Under the pieces are notes generated by a model, which made no database searches, was not told the origin of the DNA, and saw only the letters and a list, made by a program, of their open reading frames with translations. Position numbers and translations under genes: made by a program. This document shows, in pieces, positions 50,418 to 58,248 of a stretch of 64,000 nucleotides of DNA. Source of the DNA: an uncultured Lachnospiraceae bacterium (GTDB lineage: Bacteria; Bacillota; Clostridia; Lachnospirales; Lachnospiraceae); contig CACZJD010000005.1 of the NCBI GenBank assembly GCA_902781325.1, positions 1 through 64,000 on the forward strand. Reading direction: 5' to 3'. Numbering within the stretch: the first letter of the stretch is position 1; each line of letters starts with the position of its first letter.

Positions 50418-51725
50418 ATGGAAGCATTTAAAAAATGGAAAACAATCGCGATCGCATCGATCCTTGTCGCGGTGATCTCCCTCGGCGGCCTCTGCTACAC
50501 AGTAGTACGCACCGGCTCTGTACAGACGGGAACACAGACAGCGCCGGCAGCAGAGCAGACAGCAGCGGCAGGCGGACAGACTTCTGCAGAGACTCAGGTC
50601 AAAGCAGTCGACGCCGACGAGATGCTCAGCCTCTGGAACGAGGGAGCTCCGGCAAGAGAAGCCCTGACCGCTTATATGGATACGATCACAAAAGAGGGAA
50701 GTCCTGATTTCATCCCTGTTGAGGACCGTATCGCGGTATTCGACTTCGACGGAACGCTGTTCTGCGAGACAGACCCGAACTATTTTGACTATACACTGCT
50801 GGTATACCGTGTGACTGAGGACCCCGAATACAAGGACCGCGCGTCTGAGTTTGAGAAGATGGTCGCAGCGAAGATCATTGACCAGAACACTAACGGCACC
50901 AAGTACGCGGAGCTTCCCGTAGAGCACGGACAGGCAGTAGCTTCCGCTTTCAAGGGCATGACAATGAGGGAATTCCTCGACTATATCCAGGAGTTCAAAA
51001 AACAGCCTATGCCCAGTTATGAGGGTATGACCCGCGGCGGCGGCTTCTATGAGCCCATGCTTCAGATCATCGAGTACCTCAAGGCTAATGATTTTACAGT
51101 ATATGTCATCAGCGGCACGGACCGCTTCATCTGCCGCGGCATTATGGAGAACAGCCCTCTCGAGCTTCCCAACAGCCAGATCATCGGTTCTGATGAAACC
51201 ATTGTGGCTGGTCTGCAGAATGGAGAAGACGGCCTTAATTATACTTTCACACAGGGCGATGACCTGTATCTCGGCGGCGAGTTCATCATCAAGAACCTGA
51301 AGATGAACAAGGTTTCCGTGATCAACAGCGAGATCGGCGTACAGCCCGTTCTGTCCTTCGGCAATACGACCGGTGACGCCGCGATGTGCAACTACGCGCT
51401 GAGCAACAATCCTTACAAGAGCCTTGCTTTCATGCTCTGCTGCGACGACCTTGAGCGCGAGAACGGCAACATCAAGAAGGCCAACGACATGTATAAGCTG
51501 TGTGAAGAGAACAACTGGATCCCCGTTTCCATGAAGAATGACTGGAAGACCATCTACGCAGAGGGCGTAAAATATATCGGCAAGCAGGCGGCTGAGCCCG
51601 CTGCAGCGGAACAGCCTGCCGAGCAGACCGTTGAGCAGCCCGCTGTTGAAGAGCCTGCTTCCGAGCAGCCTGCAGCCGGGGAACCTTCTACAGAGGAGCA
51701 GGAAGTCCTGGATAATGCGGCCTGA
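50418..51725 (+). CDS. Membrane-anchored extracellular HAD-family phosphatase-like protein
   Basis: 435 residues. A membrane anchor (8-30) and an Ala/Gln/Thr-rich linker precede a HAD domain (about 65-390): motif I AVFDFDGTLF (Asp109, Asp111), motif II VYVISGTD, and a C-terminal motif with FGNTTGDAAM (Asp). The tail (about 392-435) is a low-complexity Pro/Ala/Glu/Gln repeat, probably spanning the wall. HAD enzymes outside the membrane are uncommon in Firmicutes apart from acid-phosphatase types, and the substrate is unknown. A clear terminator follows. Confidence 0.83.
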   Translation: MEAFKKWKTIAIASILVAVISLGGLCYTVVRTGSVQTGTQTAPAAEQTAAAGGQTSAETQVKAVDADEMLSLWNEGAPAREALTAYMDTITKEGSPDFIPVEDRIAVFDFDGTLFCETDPNYFDYTLLVYRVTEDPEYKDRASEFEKMVAAKIIDQNTNGTKYAELPVEHGQAVASAFKGMTMREFLDYIQEFKKQPMPSYEGMTRGGGFYEPMLQIIEYLKANDFTVYVISGTDRFICRGIMENSPLELPNSQIIGSDETIVAGLQNGEDGLNYTFTQGDDLYLGGEFIIKNLKMNKVSVINSEIGVQPVLSFGNTTGDAAMCNYALSNNPYKSLAFMLCCDDLERENGNIKKANDMYKLCEENNWIPVSMKNDWKTIYAEGVKYIGKQAAEPAAAEQPAEQTVEQPAVEEPASEQPAAGEPSTEEQEVLDNAA

Positions 51726-51755
51726 CCTTCCTGAAAGCAGGAACTCTTTAAAATC

Positions 51756-51803
51756 AAGCTGATGACAGCTGTATGAGAGACATACAGGGCCATCAGCTTT
51801 TTT
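51756..51803 (+). terminator. Terminator of the secreted HAD gene
   Basis: Outer stem AAGCTGATG / CATCAGCTT with an inner CTGTATG / CATACAG hairpin is followed by TTTTTT. Confidence 0.85.
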
Positions 51804-51922
51804 GACGCCGGAAACTCTTTAGCAGGATGGCCCGCTTTTTTGTCGAAAGATGACCATCAGGCGGACAGAAGTGGTAGAATATTCGGGTAGGCGTGTTTTA
51901 GACCTCGGAGGGAGAACATACA

Positions 51923-52384
51923 ATGTCGGTGGAAAAAGCCAAGAAGTATCTGAGGGAGAAGGGATATCTTGACCGGGTCATCGAGCCGGATGTATCCACT
52001 GCGACAGTGGAACTGGCAGCAGCCGCCATCGGTGTAGAGCCGGGCCGGATCTGCAAATCTCTGTCTTTTATCATCGATGACAGGCCGATCCTGATCCTTG
52101 CTGAGGGCATGGCCAGGGTCGATAACAAAAAATATAAAGAAGAATTCGGCAAAAAAGCGAAAATGATCCGGCGGGAACAGGTGGAGGAACTGATCGGCCA
52201 TGAGGCGGGCGGCGTATGTCCCTTCGGAGTCAATGAAAACGTCGAGATCTATCTGGACGGGAGCCTGAAGAAATGGGACACGGTATATCCGGCGGCCGGC
52301 AACGCAAACAGCGCGGTGAGACTGGAACTGGGCGAGTTGGAGAAACTGGTGAGCGCCAGAAAATGGGTGGATGTGTGTAAGTAA
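51923..52384 (+). CDS. YbaK/EbsC-family aminoacyl-tRNA deacylase
   Basis: 153 residues, usual for this family. IGVEPGRICKSLSFIIDDRP contains the conserved Lys, ARVDNKKYKEEFGKKAKM is the substrate loop, and AGGVCPFGVNENVEIYLD and AGNANSAVRLELGEL are the family's closing blocks. Relatives remove mischarged amino acids such as Cys or Ala from tRNA(Pro). Ribosome site GGAGGGAG precedes the ATG. Confidence 0.93.
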   Translation: MSVEKAKKYLREKGYLDRVIEPDVSTATVELAAAAIGVEPGRICKSLSFIIDDRPILILAEGMARVDNKKYKEEFGKKAKMIRREQVEELIGHEAGGVCPFGVNENVEIYLDGSLKKWDTVYPAAGNANSAVRLELGELEKLVSARKWVDVCK

Positions 52385-52461
52385 CAGGGAAGCCTGTGTT
52401 TTGGCAAGCTATATGGTAAGTCGGGCAGAACTCAAGCGCTCCCGGCGGAAAGGGGAAATAC

Positions 52462-53475
52462 ATGAAAAGAGCAACATTATTTGCAGCGGCGGCGGGACTT
52501 CTTATGTCCGGGACGCTCCTTGTGACGGCGGTGCCGGTCACAGTATTCGCGGCTGAGACTGCCGAGGCCGGAAGCGCGGCGGTCGAGACTTCCGGAACCG
52601 GAAATTCAGCGGCGCAGGCAGCAACGGCTGCTGAGACCGGAAGCACAGCGGCCAAAAAAGGATATGTTCATGATCCCATGGAGAATCCTAAAGCGGCGCA
52701 GGATATTATCGTGAACCGCGAGGCTGTATACGGATATTCTCCCAGCCCGCTCTCCACGCGGCTCAGAGAGTTCGTGGACATCATAGATTGGACGAATGAG
52801 GCGGAAGTCGCCGAAGCGCGTGACAAGAGACTTCAGTATTACGAGACGGAAGAGATCCTGTATCAGACGATCGAGACAATGCTCGACGAGAATAAGAGTA
52901 TTGAAGAGATTGCCAGGGCAGTCAGCAAGAAGAGAAACGAGCTTCGCCTTGAAGCCTACATCGGAGATCCGGACGGCCTCAAGAGGGTGAAGCAGAGCAA
53001 TCTCGACACTTACGGCAACGAAGAAGGCCCTACTATCGATTATCTCTATGAGAAATACGGTTCATGGGAAGCGATCCTTCAGAAGGCACTTTCTTCGAAT
53101 CCCGGAATGGATGCCTGCCTCGGACTGTATGACGACTTTTATGAGTTCTACGGCATCGAAGAGAAGGTGCAGCTCAAGATCACGGAAGAAGCAGTAAAGA
53201 CTGACGCGAGCGGGAAGAAGCTTTACACAGTCAAGAAGGATGACAACCTCTGGAAGATCGCGGAGACGATCTACGGCGACGGATCCAAATGGAATCTCAT
53301 CTATGAGGCCAACAAAGAAATCCTGGAAAATCCGGGTGATCTCAGGGTGGGCATGGAACTGGTGATCCCGGAGGCCCCTCAGAAGAAGGGCGGCGAAGCG
53401 GCGGCTTCTGCGACTACAGCGACAGCTTCCGCAGCGACGACAGCTTCCACGGCGGCAGCGGCTCAAACGGAATAG
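52462..53475 (+). CDS. Secreted LysM-domain protein
   Basis: 337 residues. The signal peptide is probably cleaved near residue 30 (VTVFA / AET) and an Ala/Thr/Ser-rich linker follows to about 70. Residues 75-250 form a helical domain I do not recognise. A LysM domain at about 253-302 (LYTVKKDDNLWKIAETIYG to GMELVIPEA) would bind peptidoglycan, and an Ala/Thr-rich tail ends the protein. The LysM domain marks it as cell-wall associated; the central domain could be the catalytic or binding part. Confidence 0.85.
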   Translation: MKRATLFAAAAGLLMSGTLLVTAVPVTVFAAETAEAGSAAVETSGTGNSAAQAATAAETGSTAAKKGYVHDPMENPKAAQDIIVNREAVYGYSPSPLSTRLREFVDIIDWTNEAEVAEARDKRLQYYETEEILYQTIETMLDENKSIEEIARAVSKKRNELRLEAYIGDPDGLKRVKQSNLDTYGNEEGPTIDYLYEKYGSWEAILQKALSSNPGMDACLGLYDDFYEFYGIEEKVQLKITEEAVKTDASGKKLYTVKKDDNLWKIAETIYGDGSKWNLIYEANKEILENPGDLRVGMELVIPEAPQKKGGEAAASATTATASAATTASTAAAAQTE

Positions 53476-53491
53476 GCATTGAATTAAAATG

Positions 53492-53545
53492 AAAGGTGGT
53501 ATTGCACCTTGCTTGTTGATTGGCAAGATGCAATACCACCTTTTT
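53492..53545. terminator. Terminator between the LysM gene and the aldo-keto reductase
   Basis: A 15-bp perfect stem (AAAGGTGGTATTGCA / TGCAATACCACCTTT) encloses an inner CTTGC/GCAAG hairpin and is followed by TT. Confidence 0.92.
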
Positions 53546-53574
53546 ACTTGTCCTATATGTTTGATCTGCAGGCT

Positions 53575-54600
53575 TCAGACACTGACCTCTCCGGCCAGGA
53601 TCCTCTTATAATCTGCCAGATTCTTGCGCAGTAGTTCGGGCGTATCGAGTTCATAGGGACAGCGCTTTGTACACTGGCGGCAGTTTATGCAGTTCTCGAT
53701 CTTCGCCATCTTTTCCTGCCAGGTCTCGGAGAGCCAGGAAGCGGAGGGCGCCCTGCGCACCATCAGAGACATGCGGGCGCAGTTGTTGATCTCAATGCCC
53801 ATGGGGCAGGGCAGGCAGTAACCGCAGCCGCGGCAGAAATCCCCGGCGAGTTCGTCCTGCTCGCCTTTGATGTAGGCGGCGATCTCTTCTGTCATGGAGG
53901 GTGTGTTCTCCATGTAAGAGAGCCACTCGCGCAGCTCGTTCTCGCGCTGGATTCCCCAGATCGGGACGAGGCCGTCAAATTGTGCCATATAAGCCATGGC
54001 GGCGTCGGAGCGGGTGATCAGGCCGCCGGCCAGCGCTTTCATGCAGATAAAGCCCATGTCTTTTTCCACACACGCGCGCACCAGAGCGATCTCCTTTTCA
54101 GAAGAAAGGTAGCTGAAAGGATACTGCAGGGTCTCGTAGAGCCCCGATTCAATGATCTCCTGCGCCACGGCCAGCTTGTGCGTCGTGATGCCGATGTGGC
54201 GGATCAAGCCTTTCTCTTTGGCCTGCTCGAGACATTCATACATGCCGGTCCCGTCCCCGGGCCTGTAGCACCGGGGCACCATGTGCAGCTGATAGATATC
54301 GATATAATCGGTCCGCAGATTTTTAAGGGACGTCTCGAGATCTTTCCAGAAGCCCTCCGGCGTCTTGGCTGCGGTCTTGGTGGCTATGTATATTTTGTCA
54401 CGCATGCCGTCGAAGGCTTCACCGACCTTCTCCTCGCTGTCTGTATAAGCTCTCGCTGTGTCGAAAAAGCGCATGCCTCCTTCATAGGCCTCCCGCAGGA
54501 GCTTCACCGCAACCTCCTTGCTGTCACGCTGGATCGGAAGACATCCGAAAGCGTTCTGGGGAACGATGATTTCCGTGCGGCCGAGTCTGACATTCTTCAT
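53575..54600 (-). CDS. Aldo-keto reductase with C-terminal ferredoxin-type 4Fe-4S clusters
   Basis: 341 residues. The aldo-keto reductase barrel (1-270) has the catalytic Asp and Tyr in FDTARAYTDSE, Lys in IATKTAAKT and His in YQLHMVP. The C-terminal part (about 258-330) has cysteine sets CRGCGYCLPCP and CINCRQCTKRCP, typical of the ferredoxin-like extension in anaerobes. It probably uses NAD(P)H or ferredoxin to reduce a carbonyl compound; the substrate is unknown. It precedes the pectinesterase gene in reverse order on the same strand but no operon is certain. Confidence 0.92.
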   Translation of the reverse strand: MKNVRLGRTEIIVPQNAFGCLPIQRDSKEVAVKLLREAYEGGMRFFDTARAYTDSEEKVGEAFDGMRDKIYIATKTAAKTPEGFWKDLETSLKNLRTDYIDIYQLHMVPRCYRPGDGTGMYECLEQAKEKGLIRHIGITTHKLAVAQEIIESGLYETLQYPFSYLSSEKEIALVRACVEKDMGFICMKALAGGLITRSDAAMAYMAQFDGLVPIWGIQRENELREWLSYMENTPSMTEEIAAYIKGEQDELAGDFCRGCGYCLPCPMGIEINNCARMSLMVRRAPSASWLSETWQEKMAKIENCINCRQCTKRCPYELDTPELLRKNLADYKRILAGEVSV

Positions 54601-54639
54601 GGTAATACCTCGCAGATTCCTGATCTTGTTTGCAGTTCC

Positions 54640-55444
54640 TTATTTCTTCACCCACTTCACTCGTCCGTCAACCGCGGGAGACTCATAAAAACGAGCTGTG
54701 CGGTCGCGGTTCGTGTCGTTCCACTTGTCAAAGCCCAGAGGGCTGATGTGCGGCCCATAGGTACAGTTCTCGAAGCGGCACAGGCCGTAGTCGCGCCAGG
54801 GCCTTGCCAGATAGATGCTTCCGTCCGTGACGGGCGGGAGCGGCGGCATAGCCGATATCCCGGGCGTCGCAGAGGGAACGGATCTCGCAGTTATCAAACA
54901 GCGTATTGCCGCAGCCGAATATGAAATCCACGGTGCCCTCGATGAGGCAGTCCTCGAAATACTGGCGGCAGGAGATATCCCGGCGAAGATGATCCGGCAG
55001 GAAACCGTCATAGCGCTCGATCAGATCTTTCGGGAGAGGTCCGAGGAACAATGTGTCCTGGGTGGAAGTGAGCCGGCAGTGCTTCATATGGAAATCGTCC
55101 GCGTAGACAGTCAGAGCGACCTCCTGTCCCTTCGTTTCCGGGTGCAGAGAGCCGTTTACGACAGCCAGGTCCTCCATGGTGATATGGTCCGCGCAGACCG
55201 CCATGGTCCAGGTCCGGAAGGTGTTGTATTCCTTCCCGTCGGCGTGGATCTTGTTCGCGTAGTCATCCCAGATGATGCGGGTTTTGTCCATGCCTGCGCC
55301 CCGTATCGTCAAAGAAGGTACAAAAACAGTGCATTTTACGCGAAAATCGCCTTCCGAAAGTTGAATAAAGTCACCTGGAGAGGACTGATCCAAAACGGCC
55401 TGAAGGTCGTCATCAGGGGTCAAAATATTGTGAAAAGTGCCCAT
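54640..55444 (-). pseudogene. Pectin methylesterase family protein, frameshifted near the C-terminus
   Basis: The first frame (55444 down to about 54840) gives a pectinesterase of beta-helix type: LTVYADDFHMKHCRLTSTQD, LFLGPLP, GTVDFIFGCGNTLFDNC (catalytic Asp). The rest, IYLARPWRDYG with the conserved Arg and Trp and FDKWNDTN, is found in the next frame down to 54640. One extra base in the C-rich run near 54833-54839 (plus strand) causes the switch. No signal peptide is visible, so it would be cytoplasmic. The enzyme would remove methyl esters from oligogalacturonides. It may be a recent pseudogene or a sequencing error. Confidence 0.82.
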
Positions 55445-55584
55445 AAAACCTCCGGTAATATAGTAAAAATAGTACAATTGACAAGAAAATCTTCCTGATA
55501 ATCATTATACCTGTCCTGACAGATAAATAAAGAAAATATCCGAAAAAGTCGGTTTTGTATATAAATATCGCTATTCTGTCCATG

Positions 55585-55600
55585 TACTTTGGACAAAGTA
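55585..55600. promoter_or_regulatory. Perfect inverted repeat upstream of the long ABC-transport operon
   Basis: TACTTTGGACAAAGTA has two 7-base arms around GA. A TATAAT sequence (55607-55612) lies 6 bases downstream, so the site could be the operator of a promoter covering the -35 position. The regulator is unknown. The gap 55445-55695 holds only this site and AT-rich sequence. Confidence 0.5.
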
Positions 55601-55695
55601 GTAATTTATAATTTATACACTTGTTTTAGGTCTTTTGTTGCATTTTTAAGACAAGAGACAGCAAATTTAGTGTAAAATGTCAATGAGGGGACGAA

Positions 55696-56240
55696 GTGGG
55701 GAAGAAGAGAAGTTGGAAACAATACCGGGCGATAGACCTGGCTATGTTTGCAGGGATGCTGGTCATCTTTGAGTTCATTATAGTGATGGCAGCGCGGTTC
55801 TGGTTTCCGGGACAGCCGTTTACAGATACTGGGGAGTCATCCACGCCGTTTTAGGGGGAGTTGTCTACAGCTTCATGTCTGGAGCGGCAGCTCATCAATA
55901 TCTGATCTATGTAGTGGGTAATATCTTCTCACTGATTTCTGTTTATATTTTGATAAAGGTCGGCAAGGAAAAGGTTCGGACGAATACATGGGGAATGTTG
56001 TATCCGATCCTTGTTCTGCTGCTCATGCAGACCGGAAGGGCGATCGTGGCCCTTCTTTTGGGCGCAGAACCGGCGAACATTGTGGGCTTCTATACAACAG
56101 ACAGCCTGTCAATGCTCTTTACATTCGTGATCATCTGGATAGCCCGTAGGCTGGACGGGGTCTATGAAGATCAAATACATTACCTGCTGCGCGTCAATGC
56201 GAAGGAGGGAACGGAAAAGGAGGTAAATTATGAAAGCTAA
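55696..56240 (+). pseudogene. Small membrane protein gene with internal deletion and frameshift (ECF S-component-like)
   Basis: From the GTG at 55696 (GAGGGG before it) the frame reads a membrane protein start (KQYRAIDLAMFAGMLVIFEF ... RFWFPGQP) but stops at 55851-55853. The continuation lies in another frame: TAVYRYWGVIHAVLGGVVYS ... FSLISVYILIKVGKEKVR, ending at 56240. About 12-15 codons appear to be missing at the junction. The segments resemble ECF-transporter S-component-like membrane proteins, but this is a weak match. The next gene overlaps its end and begins the ABC-transport operon. Confidence 0.6.
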
Positions 56241-57285
56241 GGCGGCGGATTACCTCGTCTACGACCAAGAGTCGGGGACCTATCGGGAAGATCCGGAACA
56301 GGCCGTACGCGACGACGTGGAGAAGCATTATTGGCGCCATGTGGGTCAGACGATCCTCAAGGACTGGCGACTTTATCTGATGCTCGTCCCCATGATCCTG
56401 GTATTCCTGTTCTGGCGCTATTTCCCGATGTACGAACTCCTGGGGTGCTTCAAGGTATCGGACAACGTAAAGCCCGTATCTGAGCAGTTCTTCTCGGGTT
56501 TCTCGTATTTCAAACGGCTCCTGTTTGCAGGCGACGGCCTTTCCACAGATTTCTGGAGGGCGCTGCGCAACACGTTCCTGCTAAGTTTTTATGGCCTGTG
56601 TTTCGGCTTCCCTATGCCGATCATACTGGCACTGTTTTTCAACGAGGTGCGCTCCAACGCGGCGAGAAGCGTATATCAGGTGCTCACCTATCTGCCTAAG
56701 TTCATGTCCACCGTTGTCATGACATCACTGGTAACCATGCTTGTCAAGCAGGGCTCCCTGACAACCGGAATGGGAATTGTCAGCCAGTTCCTCGTCAAGA
56801 TCGGAGCGATCAGTTTTGACGTTGCCAACGCGGGTCTTCTGAACAACCCGGCTTTCTTCAGGTCGATCTACCAGATCAGCGGTATCTGGGAGAGTGCCGG
56901 TTACGACAGTATCGTATTCTTTGCGGCCATCATTGCCATTTCACCTACCAGCTACGAAGCGGCACAGATTGACGGCGCAGACAAATGGGCTCAGATGAGA
57001 TATGTTGTCCTGCCCAGTATACTGTCAACGATCGTGATCATGCTCATCACCAGGATCGGTTCACTGCTGAACATCGGCTATGAGAAAGTATTGCTGCTGT
57101 ACAATCCCAACACATATGTGACGGCGGACGTCGTTTCCACCTTCGCAAACAGAAATGGTATGGGTTCCGGCGCCGGCGTCGGAATAGCGGCGGCGGCCGA
57201 AATGATGAACAACGTCATCGGCATGCTGCTTGTCATCGGTGCTAACACAATCGCCCGTAAGGCATCTAACACATCACTATACTGA
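56230..57285 (+). CDS. ABC transporter permease, LplB/YteP type
   Basis: 351 residues. A cytoplasmic N-terminal arm (1-45) leads to six membrane spans. DWRLYLMLVPMILVFLFWRY and YEAAQIDGADKWAQMRYVVL (EAA loop) are typical of the YteP/LplB permeases that serve polysaccharide-derived oligomers such as rhamnogalacturonan. Ribosome site AAAAGGAGGTAAATT. It pairs with the next gene (13 bases apart). Confidence 0.93.
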   Translation: MKAKAADYLVYDQESGTYREDPEQAVRDDVEKHYWRHVGQTILKDWRLYLMLVPMILVFLFWRYFPMYELLGCFKVSDNVKPVSEQFFSGFSYFKRLLFAGDGLSTDFWRALRNTFLLSFYGLCFGFPMPIILALFFNEVRSNAARSVYQVLTYLPKFMSTVVMTSLVTMLVKQGSLTTGMGIVSQFLVKIGAISFDVANAGLLNNPAFFRSIYQISGIWESAGYDSIVFFAAIIAISPTSYEAAQIDGADKWAQMRYVVLPSILSTIVIMLITRIGSLLNIGYEKVLLLYNPNTYVTADVVSTFANRNGMGSGAGVGIAAAAEMMNNVIGMLLVIGANTIARKASNTSLY

Positions 57286-57297
57286 TAAGGAGGGGCT

Positions 57298-58188
57298 ATG
57301 AAGAGGAAACTGGAAATCTCTGAGTTGATCTTTAAAGTCATCAGCTATACCCTGCTTACGGTATTTGCCCTTTGCTGCCTGTATCCGTTTGTATACGCGA
57401 TCAGCGCTTCCATAAGCGGAAGGACAGCGGTTGAGTACGGCCAGATCGTGCTCTTCCCCAAGGACATTCAGTTTGACGCCTTTAAGCTGATGTTTAATGA
57501 CAACATGTTCTGGAACGCGTATTCCAACACGCTGTTCCTGACCCTGTTCGGCACGCTCTGGGCAATGTTCGTCGCCATCCTCGGCGGCTACGCGCTGTCC
57601 AAAAAGAGACTGCTGTTCAGAAAATTCTTCAACTTCTTCCTGGTTTTTACCATGTGGTTCTCCGCAGGTATCGTACCTCAGTACCTGAACTACCTGGCAA
57701 CCAAGGAAGTGTTTAATTCCATGGGAATCATGGATGATAAGTGGCTCGTAGTTATCGCCATGGGTATGGCGGCCATGAACATCATCCTGCTTCGTAATGC
57801 TTTTGAGGGAGTTCCTTCCGAGATCGAGGAAGCCGCGATCGTTGACGGCGCGACTGAAATGCAGGTCCTCACACAGGTATATCTCCCGATGAGCAAATCC
57901 ACGATCGCGACGGTAGCGCTGTTCTTCGCAATTTCGCGCTGGAATGGATATTTCTGGGCACGCCAGATGATCTCCAACCAGAACGAGCATCCGCTGCAGG
58001 TATTTATCCGTCTGAGACTGGAGCAGTACACGGATCCCGAGGCAATGGCAGGCTGGAACAAAGCGTTTGCTTCTGACTCGGTAATCTATGCACTGATCGT
58101 TTGCTCGATTGTACCGATCCTTATTATCTATCCTTTCATCCAGAAATATTTTGCCAAGGGCACAAACGTCGGCGGTGTTAAGGAGTAA
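57298..58188 (+). CDS. ABC transporter permease, YtcP type
   Basis: 296 residues with six membrane spans and the EAA loop EEAAIVDGATEMQVLTQVYL. FALCCLYPFVYAISASISG and the C-terminal YPFIQKYFAKGTNVGGVKE are typical of the YtcP/LplC family. It is the partner of the YteP-like permease and is followed by the large binding protein. Confidence 0.94.
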   Translation: MKRKLEISELIFKVISYTLLTVFALCCLYPFVYAISASISGRTAVEYGQIVLFPKDIQFDAFKLMFNDNMFWNAYSNTLFLTLFGTLWAMFVAILGGYALSKKRLLFRKFFNFFLVFTMWFSAGIVPQYLNYLATKEVFNSMGIMDDKWLVVIAMGMAAMNIILLRNAFEGVPSEIEEAAIVDGATEMQVLTQVYLPMSKSTIATVALFFAISRWNGYFWARQMISNQNEHPLQVFIRLRLEQYTDPEAMAGWNKAFASDSVIYALIVCSIVPILIIYPFIQKYFAKGTNVGGVKE

Positions 58189-58248
58189 TTCAGAAATAGC
58201 GATAATAAGAGAGTTAACCAAGGTTGATTCATATTCAGGAGGAATAAT

